DNA of 32,223 nucleotides from assembly GCA_000721275.1 (NCBI GenBank), contig JOFO01000061.1:1-32223 (forward strand), written 5' to 3'. This document shows, piece by piece, positions 16,069-23,079 of this stretch. The translations under genes were made by a program, and so were the position numbers. The notes beneath the pieces are model-generated. The model was not told the origin of the DNA, did not search any database, and saw nothing but the letters and a program-made list of their open reading frames with translations. Source of the stretch: Microtetraspora glauca. GTDB lineage: Bacteria > Actinomycetota > Actinomycetes > Streptomycetales > Streptomycetaceae. The number at the start of each line of letters is the position of its first letter. Positions within the stretch are counted from its first letter, which is position 1.

Positions 16069-16572
16069 TCAGGCGCGCGCGGGCTCCGGGGAGGCGCACC
16101 GGCCCTGGAGGGACTCGTGCATGGGCATCTCGGTCAGTCCGGGGAAGTACACGTGCAGGCTGACGGCGGGTTCCAGCGAGTCGTTGACGACGTCGTGGAC
16201 GTATCCGGGCGCGAAGACCCGCTGGGTGCCGGGCCGCAGCGTGCGCGTGCCGTGCTCCGTACGCTCCGTCAACTCGCCCCGCAGGACGGTGAGGACGCCG
16301 GAGGAGCGGCCGTGGTCGTGCGGGCCGCTGCCCTGGCCGGGCACCCAGGAGAGCAGCCACACCTCGTAGCCGGGGCCTGTGCGCAGGCGGTGGTACCAGC
16401 GGGTGGTGGCGTCGTACTCGACGTGCGGGGCCCACCGGGCCGGGTCGGCGGCGATCTCGCGGGCGAGGCCGGCGAACTCGGCGACGGTGACGGGGTGCTC
16501 GCGCTCGGGCTGGAGCAGGTGCGGGACCTCCATGAGGTCGCCGGCGATCTGGAGGTCGCTGTCCATGTTCAT
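16069..16572 (-). CDS. Cysteine dioxygenase (cupin thiol dioxygenase)
   Basis: A 167-residue cupin of the cysteine dioxygenase type I family, which uses non-heme Fe(II) and O2 to convert L-cysteine to cysteine sulfinate. The first cupin motif is WLLSWVPGQGSGPHDHGRSSG, with iron ligands H85 and H87; the third ligand is H126 in FAPGYVHDVVN. The family alternative, 3-mercaptopropionate dioxygenase, cannot be excluded by sequence, but a polycysteine leader peptide upstream supports cysteine as the relevant metabolite. The ATG at 16572 (MNMDSDLQ) has GAGGA 12 bases upstream; the ATG at 16566 is an alternative. The gene is first of the unit with fbiA (13-base gap) and fbiB. Control probably acts in its long 5' leader, from about 16792 to 16573. 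Confidence 0.9.
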   Translation of the reverse strand: MNMDSDLQIAGDLMEVPHLLQPEREHPVTVAEFAGLAREIAADPARWAPHVEYDATTRWYHRLRTGPGYEVWLLSWVPGQGSGPHDHGRSSGVLTVLRGELTERTEHGTRTLRPGTQRVFAPGYVHDVVNDSLEPAVSLHVYFPGLTEMPMHESLQGRCASPEPARA

Positions 16573-16597
16573 GGGTGGGGTGGTTCCTCAGCAGAAA

Positions 16598-16657
16598 CGT
16601 AGGGGTGACGCTGGGGGGCGAAAGGCAAAGAGGCGGAAAGGCCAGGCGGGAAGCAGG
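16598..16657 (-). promoter_or_regulatory. C-rich, G-poor leader segment (candidate Rho-utilisation region)
   Basis: On the minus strand these 60 bases contain about 31 C and 10 G, an unusual strand bias in DNA where C and G are normally balanced. Such C-over-G stretches are typical of Rho utilisation sites. It lies between the stop of the polycysteine reading frame and the dioxygenase start. The role is inferred from composition and position. Confidence 0.35.
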
Positions 16658-16677
16658 GCCGGCCGGGACGGGCCGGC
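16658..16677 (-). promoter_or_regulatory. Hairpin in the dioxygenase leader (possible attenuator)
   Basis: GCCGGCC-CGTCCC-GGCCGGC (minus-strand reading) is a perfect 7-bp GC stem starting 22 bases after the stop of the polycysteine frame. It is followed by CCTGCTT and pyrimidine-rich RNA without a clean U tract. It could be an attenuator or a pause site. Confidence 0.4.
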
Positions 16678-16699
16678 GGAGAGCTGGAGCGCTACGGCA

Positions 16700-16792
16700 T
16701 CAACAGCTGGGACAGCAACAGCAACAGCGCGCCTGGACAGCGCGGCGGAACCCACGGGCGTGGGTCGCGGAGGGCGCTGCGGTCGCTGGCAT
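16700..16792 (-). CDS. Polycysteine leader peptide upstream of cysteine dioxygenase
   Basis: A 30-codon reading frame (ATG at 16792-16790, TGA at 16702-16700) too short for usual gene calls. The peptide starts MPATAAPSATHARGFRRAVQ and ends ARCCCCCPSC; six of its last eight residues are cysteine, coded TGT TGC TGT TGC TGT, then CCC AGC TGT and stop. A consensus -35 (TTGACA, 16828-16823) and CACTTT (16804-16799) would put the transcription start on the A of the ATG, making the frame leaderless. Polycysteine, leaderless short frames are known in mycobacteria as cysteine-responsive attenuators of downstream operons. Here it precedes cysteine dioxygenase by 127 bases. The likely action is ribosome stalling on Cys codons when Cys-tRNA is scarce, changing expression of dioxygenase-fbiA-fbiB. 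The reading frame is directly seen; the regulatory role is inferred. Confidence 0.75.
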   Translation of the reverse strand: MPATAAPSATHARGFRRAVQARCCCCCPSC

Positions 16793-16798
16793 GCCACC

Positions 16799-16828
16799 AA
16801 AGTGGCCGGAGTGGTACCCGACTGTCAA
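16799..16828 (-). promoter_or_regulatory. Promoter of the leader peptide - dioxygenase unit
   Basis: TTGACA (16828-16823), an 18-base spacer, then CACTTT (16804-16799). The -35 matches the housekeeping consensus perfectly while the -10 is weak (A2 and T6 kept). Six bases separate the -10 from the ATG of the leader frame, so initiation would fall on or next to that ATG. Confidence 0.5.
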
Positions 16829-17081
16829 CTCAATGCCCGATTTGGGGGTAATGTTTCACCTCATCCGGTTACTCCGTCCGGAGAAAGGTTTGCTCAGCCC
16901 CGGACCAGGCAATACGGCGCAGCAGTCGGACCTGGGCGGGGCGGCGGCGGAGCACGGTCCGTGACCGGACTGTGATCCGGATCGCTTCCCCGGCCGGATC
17001 GCAACAAGATCCAAGCCCCGTACGTCCTTCTGGACGGAGGTCCGACACGGCGGGAACGGCCGGTGGCATGTGTCACGTTTT
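16829..17081. other. Divergent regulatory region between the dioxygenase unit and whiB
   Basis: The whole gap between the leader ATG (16792) and the whiB ATG (17254) is 461 bases. This central part holds no credible gene. It contains short imperfect repeats of CCGGATCG-like sequence around 16975-17005 and a small hairpin CGTCC-TTCT-GGACG near 17026-17039. Binding sites for developmental regulators of whiB would be expected here, but none is identified with confidence. Confidence 0.4.
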
Positions 17082-17111
17082 TTGGTGATTTGAACACTTA
17101 CCGCATAGGCT
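17082..17111 (+). promoter_or_regulatory. whiB upstream promoter (candidate)
   Basis: TTGGTG (17082-17087), 18-base spacer, TAGGCT (17106-17111). Both hexamers are close to the streptomycete housekeeping consensus. It would start transcription about 135 bases before the whiB ATG. whiB of S. coelicolor is known to have two promoters. Confidence 0.45.
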
Positions 17112-17154
17112 TGGTTCCGCAGAGTGAATACGGGGCCCAATAGCAGATCTCGGC

Positions 17155-17183
17155 TTGACTCGCACAGAGCACGAACTTGTAAT
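17155..17183 (+). promoter_or_regulatory. whiB proximal promoter (candidate)
   Basis: TTGACT (17155-17160), 17-base spacer, TGTAAT (17178-17183). The spacing is ideal and five of six -35 bases match consensus. The predicted start is near 17190, leaving a leader of about 64 bases before whiB. Confidence 0.55.
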
Positions 17184-17253
17184 TTCACTCGTGTCGTTCG
17201 GCCGTTTCGAGCACGGCCACACCACGGGACGCACAGACGGACGAGGGGCGCAG

Positions 17254-17520
17254 ATGACCGAGTTGTTCCAGGAACTGCTGCTGGTCGAGGACGCGGACGA
17301 GGAGATCGGCTGGCAGGAGCGCGCACTGTGCGCCCAGACCGACCCCGAGTCCTTCTTCCCCGAGAAGGGCGGCTCGACCCGCGAGGCCAAGAAGGTCTGC
17401 CTCGCCTGCGAAGTCCGCTCCGAATGCCTGGAGTACGCCCTCCAGAACGACGAGCGCTTCGGCATCTGGGGCGGCCTCTCCGAGCGCGAGCGCCGCCGCC
17501 TCAAGAAGGCCGCCGTCTGA
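17254..17520 (+). CDS. whiB: WhiB, iron-sulfur developmental transcription factor
   Basis: An 88-residue Wbl-family protein, practically the founder WhiB of Streptomyces. Four cysteines bind a [4Fe-4S] cluster: C26, C49, C52 and C58 (ALCAQTD ... KVCLACEVRSEC). The G(I/V)WGG turn (70-74) that contacts the principal sigma factor is present, followed by a basic tail RERRRLKKAAV for DNA contact. WhiB acts together with WhiA to stop aerial growth and start sporulation septation. The ATG at 17254 has GAGGGG (17243-17248) five bases upstream; an in-frame ATG further up (17155) overlaps the proximal promoter and is rejected. It is monocistronic: two candidate promoters precede it and a strong terminator follows. 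In mycobacteria the orthologue whiB2 occupies the same neighbourhood. Confidence 0.98.
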   Translation: MTELFQELLLVEDADEEIGWQERALCAQTDPESFFPEKGGSTREAKKVCLACEVRSECLEYALQNDERFGIWGGLSERERRRLKKAAV

Positions 17521-17542
17521 CCCCGCCCCACCGCAATCCCCC

Positions 17543-17586
17543 ACGGTCCGCACCTGTGCCCGGCACAGCGGCGGACCGTCTCTTTT
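17543..17586 (+). terminator. Strong Rho-independent terminator of whiB
   Basis: A long hairpin with two nested perfect stems, ACGGTCCGC/GCGGACCGT (9 bp) and CTGTGCC/GGCACAG (7 bp), followed directly by CTCTTTT. It is the best canonical terminator in the window and isolates whiB from the glycosyltransferase gene. Confidence 0.9.
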
Positions 17587-17785
17587 GCGCCACACCCCGC
17601 CCCCGCCGCCACCGGCGCCCCCGCCCGCGAGCCCCCGGCCGGAGGGCGGGCGGACACCCCGGCGAGCCGCCCCCGGCACCCCGCGCCGACCGGCCACCCC
17701 GACCGCAGCCACTAGTGTGGGCCTCCGTCCAAGCCGCTCCCACGCCCCACCCCGGGGCGACCCCGGCCGGAGGGCCCGCAGCTCG

Positions 17786-20700
17786 ATGTCCTCAACTCCT
17801 GAGTTCCCCAGGCACGTCGTCACCGCCGTGCTCGTCACCCACGACGGAGCCCGCTGGCTGCCCGACGCGCTCTCCGGGCTGCTCGCCCAGGAACGCCCGG
17901 TGCAGAGCGTGATCGCCGCCGACACCGGCAGCGCCGACGACTCCGCCCAGCTCGTCGCCGACGCCGTCGGCGCCGACCGCGTCCTGCACCTCGCCCGCCG
18001 CACCGGCTTCGGCGCCGCCGTCGACGAAGCCGTCCGCACCGCGCCCGTGCTCGGACCCGAGGACCTGCCCTACCTCAAGCGCCCCAGCGGCTGGGACCCC
18101 GTCAGCCGCACCTGGAACGACGACGCGTACGACCTCCCCGACCTCCCGCACGGCGAACCCGTGCAGTGGCTCTGGCTCCTCCACGACGACTGCGCCCCCG
18201 AACCCGGCGCCCTCGCCGCACTCCTCCGCGTCGCCGACGCCGACCCCGAGGCCGCCGTCCTCGGCCCCAAACTCCGCGGCTGGTACGACAGGAAGCAGCT
18301 CCTCGAAGCCGGCGTCACCATCGCCCGCAGCGGACGCCGCTGGACCGGCCTCGACCGCCGCGAACAGGACCAGGGCCAGCACGACCAGATCCGGGCCGTC
18401 CTCTCCGTCTCCACCGCCGGCATGCTCGTCCGCCGCGACGTCTACGAGGAACTCGGCGGCTTCGACCGCCGCCTCCCCCTCATGCGCGACGACGTCGACC
18501 TCTGCTGGCGCGCCCACGCCGCCGGCCACCGCGTCCTCGTCGCCCCCGACGCCGTCCTCCGGCACGCCGAGGCGTCCGCCCGCGAACGCCGCACCGTCGA
18601 CTGCGCCGGCCGCACCGCCGCCAGCCCGCACCGCGTCGACAAGGCCGCCGCCGTCTACACGCTGCTCGCCAACACCCCCGGCCGCGCCCTCCCGTACGTC
18701 TTCCTCCGCCTCGTCGTCGGCACCCTCCTGCGCACCCTCGGCCTCCTCGTCGGCAAGGCCCCCGGCCAGGCCATGGACGAGATCACCGGCCTCCTCACCA
18801 CCGTCCTGCGCCCCGAGCGGATCCTCGCCGCGCGCAAGCGGCGCAAGAACCCGGCCGTCCCGCCCGCCGACTACCGCCCGCTCTTCCCGCCGCCCGGCGC
18901 CACCGTCCGCGCCGCCGCCGAACAACTCGTCGCCCACTTCGGCGCCGACGACACCGACACCGGCTCCCGGCACGGCGCCGTCGAATCCGGACCCGGCGGC
19001 GACGACGCCGACTTCCTGGAGATCGAGCAGTTCGCCCGCCTGAAGAAGATCGCCCGCAAACCCGGCCCGGTCCTCTTCGCCCTCCTCCTCGTCGTCTCCC
19101 TCGTCGCCTGCCGCAACCTCTTCGCCGGCGGCTCCCTCGCCGGCGGCGTCCTGCTGCCCGCCCCCGACACCGTCTCCGCGCTGTGGGGCAGCTACGCCGA
19201 CGCCTGGCACACCCTCGGCACCGGCGGCACCCAGACCGCCCCGCCCTACCTCGGCATCCTCGCCGCCCTCTCCGCCCTCTTCCTCGGCTCCACCTCGACC
19301 GCCCTCACCGTGCTGCTCGTCTGCTCGGTGCCGCTCGCCGGCCTCACCGCCTACTTCGCCGCCCGCGGCCTCGTCGGCTCCCGCCTGCTGCTCGCCTGGG
19401 GCGCCGTCGCCTACGCCTTCCTGCCCGCCGCCACCGGCGCCCTCGCCACCGGCCGCCTCGGCACCGCGATCCTCGCGATCCTGCTGCCGCTCATGGCCCG
19501 CGCCGCCGTCGCCGCCCACGGCTTCCACCGCCCCGACCGCGGCAGCTGGCGCGCCACCTGGACGTACGCCCTGCTGCTCACCGTCACCACCGCGTTCACC
19601 CCGGTCGTCTGGCCGCTCGCGGTCCTCCTCGGCCTCGGCGTCCTCGCCGTCCGCCGCGACGACCTCACCGCGTACGCGCTCCGCTTCCTCGCCGCCGTGG
19701 GCGTCCCCGTCCTCGCCCTCGCGCCCTGGTCGCTCTCCCTGCTGACCAGCCCCGCCGGCTTCCTCCACGAGGCCGGCCTGGACCTGCGCACCGGCACCGC
19801 CACCGCCCTCGACCTGCTCGCGAGCAGCCCCGGCGGCCCCGGCACCACCGGCGGGATCCTCCTCCTCGGCCTGGTCCTCGCCGCGCTCGCCGCCCTGCTG
19901 CGCGAGGAGCGCCGCTTCGCCGTCCTCGCCGCCTGGACCGCCGCCCTCGCCGGCCTGTTCTTCGCCGCCCTGACCAACGGCGCCGGCGGCACCGGCTGGG
20001 CCGGCCCCGCCACCCTCGTGTACGGCGCCGCCCTCATCGCCGCCGGCGTGCTCGGCGCCGAGGGCGGACGCACCCGCGTCGCCGCCCACGGCTTCGGCTG
20101 GCGCCAGCCCGTCGCCGCGCTCGTCGCCCTCGCCTGCGCCCTCGGCCCCGCCGTCGCCGCCGCCGGCTGGATGATCGGCGGCGCCGACGGCCCGCTGAGC
20201 CGCCGCGACCCCGTCCAGGTCCCCGCCTTCGTCGCCGAGGAGAGCGGCCAGGCCGACCAGCCCCGCACCCTCGTGCTCTCCGGCAGCTCGCCCGGCGCCG
20301 TCGACTACACCCTCGTCCGCGGCTCCGGCGCCCGCCTCGGCGACGCCGAACTCACCGCGAACGCCGCACCCGACCCGCGCCTCGACTCCGTCGTCGCCAA
20401 GCTCGTCGCCGGCTCCGGCGCCGACCAGACGCAGGAACTCAGCGCCTTCGCCATCCGGTACGTGCTCGTCAAGGACGGCTCGCCGCGCCAGATGAGCCGC
20501 GTCCTCGACACCACCCCCGGCCTCTCCCGGCTCAGCCAGCTCGACGGCGCCGCGCTCTGGCGCGTCGACCGCGAGATCGCCCGCGTGATGATCGTCCCGC
20601 CCGCCGCCAAGGCCGGCGCCGAACCCGGCAAGGCCGTCCTCGTCCCCGCCGGACCCGTCGAGGCGCACGCCGACATCCCCGCCGGACCCGCCGGACGCGT

Positions 20701-21526
20701 CCTGCGCGTCGCCGACCGCGCCGACGAGGGCTGGACCGCCACCCTCGACGGCACCGCCCTCACCCCCACCACCGTCGACGGCTGGGCCCAGGGCTTCCAG
20801 CTCCCCGCGAACGGCGGACGCCTCGCCCTCACCTACGACGAGCCGCTCGCCCACACCGCCTGGATCTGGACCCAGATCGGCCTCGCCGTCCTCCTCGTCG
20901 TGCTCGCCCTGCCCGGCCGCCGCCGCGAGATCGACGACGACCTGCCCGAGGAGGAGACGGCCGTCCCCGCCCAGGCCGTCGAGGGCGACGGCCGCCGCGC
21001 CCGCCGCCTGCGCGCCGCCGCCGAGGCCGAGGCCGCCGCCGCGGCCGCCGCCGAGGCCCCCGACGCCTGGCCGGACACCGACACCGACCGGCCCGCCGAA
21101 GCCCCTGCCGTCCCCGGTCAGCAGACCGCCGACCCGGACCCGTGGGACGGCACCGCCCGGGAGGCCCAGCCGCCGCAGGAGTACGCCGCCGCCTACGACC
21201 CGCAGGGCTACGCCCAGGAGTACGCCGCCGACCCGTACCAGCAGCAGGCGTACGCGTACCCCCAGCAGGGCTACGACCAGGCACAGGGCTACGACCCGCA
21301 GACCGGCTACCCCCCGGCCTACGACCAGGCGCAGGGGTACGAGACCCACCAGGGCCCCTACCCCGCGCAGGACTACGGCCAGGGCCAGGCGTACGACCCC
21401 CAGCAGACGCCCCAGGGCTACGACCCGCAGGCCTACCCCCACGAGGGCTACGCCGACGGCTACGGCCACGGGTACCCGCAGGGCCACGACACCGAGCAGC
21501 GTCCCGACGGGAGCAGCACCAAGTGA
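17786..21526 (+). CDS. Large membrane-bound GT2 family glycosyltransferase
   Basis: A 1246-residue membrane protein. Residues 10-300 are a family 2 glycosyltransferase domain: VTAVLVTHDGARWLP, IAADTGSADDSA, LWLLHDDCAPEPGAL (the acidic metal/sugar-nucleotide motif) and MRDDVDLCWRAHAAGHRVL. From about residue 425 to 1045 there are a dozen or so hydrophobic segments (LFALLLVVSLVAC, ALFLGSTSTALTVLLVC, LLLGLVLAALAALL) with a large extracytoplasmic region before the last helix (IWTQIGLAVLLVVLAL). The C-terminal 200 residues are first Ala/Glu/Arg-rich and then a Tyr/Gln/Gly repeat region (YDQAQGYDPQTGYPP). It probably builds or exports an envelope polysaccharide; donor and acceptor are unknown. ATG 17786 has GGAGGG 11 bases upstream. 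Its stop overlaps the DUF5719 start by four bases. Confidence 0.87.
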   Translation: MSSTPEFPRHVVTAVLVTHDGARWLPDALSGLLAQERPVQSVIAADTGSADDSAQLVADAVGADRVLHLARRTGFGAAVDEAVRTAPVLGPEDLPYLKRPSGWDPVSRTWNDDAYDLPDLPHGEPVQWLWLLHDDCAPEPGALAALLRVADADPEAAVLGPKLRGWYDRKQLLEAGVTIARSGRRWTGLDRREQDQGQHDQIRAVLSVSTAGMLVRRDVYEELGGFDRRLPLMRDDVDLCWRAHAAGHRVLVAPDAVLRHAEASARERRTVDCAGRTAASPHRVDKAAAVYTLLANTPGRALPYVFLRLVVGTLLRTLGLLVGKAPGQAMDEITGLLTTVLRPERILAARKRRKNPAVPPADYRPLFPPPGATVRAAAEQLVAHFGADDTDTGSRHGAVESGPGGDDADFLEIEQFARLKKIARKPGPVLFALLLVVSLVACRNLFAGGSLAGGVLLPAPDTVSALWGSYADAWHTLGTGGTQTAPPYLGILAALSALFLGSTSTALTVLLVCSVPLAGLTAYFAARGLVGSRLLLAWGAVAYAFLPAATGALATGRLGTAILAILLPLMARAAVAAHGFHRPDRGSWRATWTYALLLTVTTAFTPVVWPLAVLLGLGVLAVRRDDLTAYALRFLAAVGVPVLALAPWSLSLLTSPAGFLHEAGLDLRTGTATALDLLASSPGGPGTTGGILLLGLVLAALAALLREERRFAVLAAWTAALAGLFFAALTNGAGGTGWAGPATLVYGAALIAAGVLGAEGGRTRVAAHGFGWRQPVAALVALACALGPAVAAAGWMIGGADGPLSRRDPVQVPAFVAEESGQADQPRTLVLSGSSPGAVDYTLVRGSGARLGDAELTANAAPDPRLDSVVAKLVAGSGADQTQELSAFAIRYVLVKDGSPRQMSRVLDTTPGLSRLSQLDGAALWRVDREIARVMIVPPAAKAGAEPGKAVLVPAGPVEAHADIPAGPAGRVLRVADRADEGWTATLDGTALTPTTVDGWAQGFQLPANGGRLALTYDEPLAHTAWIWTQIGLAVLLVVLALPGRRREIDDDLPEEETAVPAQAVEGDGRRARRLRAAAEAEAAAAAAAEAPDAWPDTDTDRPAEAPAVPGQQTADPDPWDGTAREAQPPQEYAAAYDPQGYAQEYAADPYQQQAYAYPQQGYDQAQGYDPQTGYPPAYDQAQGYETHQGPYPAQDYGQGQAYDPQQTPQGYDPQAYPHEGYADGYGHGYPQGHDTEQRPDGSSTK

Positions 21527-23040
21527 AGCGCACCACCCTCTCCCTGATCGCGGTCGCCACCGCGCTCGCCGCCGTCACCGGCTTCGCCGCGATGACCGCC
21601 CCCGGCGAGCCCGCCGCCGCGCCCGCCGCCGCACCGCAGGCCGCCCGCCTCCCCGTCGAGCGCACCAGCCTGCTCTGCCCCGCCGCCAGCACCTCGGAGA
21701 TCGCCGAGACGCGGGTCACCTCGTACACCCCGCCCGGCACCGCCGCGGCCCCCGCCGCCGGCGCCGGCAAGACCGCCGAGCCCAGCGCCGTCCTCGCCGT
21801 CGCCAAGAACCCCAACGCCGGCAAGAAGGGCAAGGCCAAGGCCCCCGCCTCCGTCACCGCCCCCGGCAAGCCGGTCTCCGCCGACACCGAGGGCGCCGTC
21901 ACCCACGGCCTCGCCGGCACCGCCACCGGCACCCTCGCCCCCGGCTGGACCGTCCAGCAGACCACCCTGGTCACCGCCGGCGCCGCCCGCGGCCTCCTCG
22001 GCGTCACCTGCTCCCCGCCCGACACCGACTTCTGGTTCCCGGCCGCCTCCACCGCCAAGGGCCGCGCCGACTACCTCCACCTCACCAACCCCGACGACAC
22101 CCTCGCCGTCGCCGACATCGAGCTGTACGGCCCCGAGGGCGAGCTCAAGACCACCATCCCCGAGGGCGTCCAGGTCCCGCCGCGCTCCACCGTCCCCGTC
22201 CTCCTCGGCCCCCTCGTCACCGAGGGCGCCCTGGAGAACCTGACGGCCCACGTCACCACCCGCGGCGGCCGGGTCGGCGCCGCCCTCGGCGCCGCCGCCG
22301 ACGGCGTCGGCAGCGACTGGCTCGCCGCCTCCGCCGACCCGGCGGCACGCGTCGTCCTCCCCGGCGTCCCCGCCGACGCCACCGGTGTCCGGCTCGTCGC
22401 CTTCGCCCCCGGCGAGTCCGACGCCGACCTCAAGATCCAGCTGGTCACCGCCAACGGCACGATCGTCCCCGCCGCCGCCGACTCCCTGCACATCAAGGCC
22501 GGCATGACCGCCGCCGTCGAACTGCCCGACCTCGCCCGCGGCTCCGCCTCCGCGCTGCTGCTCACCCCCACCGACCCCAAGCGGCAGACCCCGGTCGTCG
22601 CCGCGCTCCGCGTGGTCCGCGGCAAGGGCTCCGAACAGGAACTGGCCTTCATCCCGGCCGCCGCCCCCGTCGCCGCCCGCGCCACCGTCGCCGACAACCG
22701 CGCCGAGGGCACCGCCCTCGCGCTCACCGCCCCCGAGGCCGCCGCCCAGGTGAAGGTCACCGCCTCGGCCGGCACCGGCGGCGGAGCCCCCGCCACCCGG
22801 ACCGTCTCCCTCAAGGCCGGCACCACCACGGTCCTCACCGACCTCGCCCCCAAGGGCGTCAAGGGCTCCTACGCGCTCACCGTCGAACCCGTCGCCGGCG
22901 GCGGACCGGTGTACGCGTCCCGCGCGCTCACCACCACCGAGGACGACGTCCCGATGTTCACCGTCCAGACCCTCGCGGACGACCGCGGCACCGTCCAGGT
23001 CCCCACCGCCCGCCGGGACCTCACCGTCCTCGACGACTGA
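21523..23040 (+). CDS. DUF5719 family secreted protein
   Basis: A 505-residue exported protein. The first 30 residues are a signal peptide (MKRTTLSLIAVATALAAVTG, starting at GTG), followed by a long Ala/Pro region and a beta-rich body (YLHLTNPDDTLAVADIELYG, PPRSTVPVLLGPLV, GSDWLAAS, VVLPGVPADATGVRLVAF). The body resembles the DUF5719 family found next to this glycosyltransferase in actinobacteria. No catalytic motif is visible. The GTG overlaps the glycosyltransferase stop (GTGA), so translation is coupled, and the two products probably act together at the outer face of the membrane. Two cysteines lie in the body (SLLCPAAS and VTCSPPD), perhaps a disulfide. The function is unknown. Confidence 0.8.
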   Translation: MKRTTLSLIAVATALAAVTGFAAMTAPGEPAAAPAAAPQAARLPVERTSLLCPAASTSEIAETRVTSYTPPGTAAAPAAGAGKTAEPSAVLAVAKNPNAGKKGKAKAPASVTAPGKPVSADTEGAVTHGLAGTATGTLAPGWTVQQTTLVTAGAARGLLGVTCSPPDTDFWFPAASTAKGRADYLHLTNPDDTLAVADIELYGPEGELKTTIPEGVQVPPRSTVPVLLGPLVTEGALENLTAHVTTRGGRVGAALGAAADGVGSDWLAASADPAARVVLPGVPADATGVRLVAFAPGESDADLKIQLVTANGTIVPAAADSLHIKAGMTAAVELPDLARGSASALLLTPTDPKRQTPVVAALRVVRGKGSEQELAFIPAAAPVAARATVADNRAEGTALALTAPEAAAQVKVTASAGTGGGAPATRTVSLKAGTTTVLTDLAPKGVKGSYALTVEPVAGGGPVYASRALTTTEDDVPMFTVQTLADDRGTVQVPTARRDLTVLDD

Positions 23041-23045
23041 CCGGC

Positions 23046-23079
23046 CCCCGGTACGGGCTCAGTCCTGCCCGTACCGGGG
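23046..23079. terminator. Bidirectional terminator overlapping a coding end
   Basis: CCCCGGTACGGGC-TCAGTCCT-GCCCGTACCGGGG is a perfect 13-bp stem with an 8-base loop. It begins five bases after the DUF5719 stop, and on the other strand it contains the stop and last codons (PRYGQD) of the convergent Zincin_1 gene. It is symmetric, so it can serve both transcripts. Confidence 0.75.

Noticed and set aside
16588..16800. A 70-codon minus-strand frame (MVACQRPQRPP...) overlapping the polycysteine frame
   Set aside because: It is in another frame, starts before the predicted transcript start and shows no motif. The shorter frame ending in the Cys run is better supported by promoter position.
17155..17253. 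An upstream ATG at 17155 that would lengthen WhiB by 33 residues
   Set aside because: WhiB proteins begin at MTEL, the ATG at 17254 has a good ribosome-binding site, and the upstream ATG or alternative start lies within the proximal promoter.
17792..21487. A 1231-codon open frame on the minus strand opposite the glycosyltransferase gene
   Set aside because: It is a by-product of GC-rich codon bias. Its translation is Gly/Val/Glu/Ala low complexity with no motif, while the plus strand encodes a clear GT2 enzyme with membrane helices.
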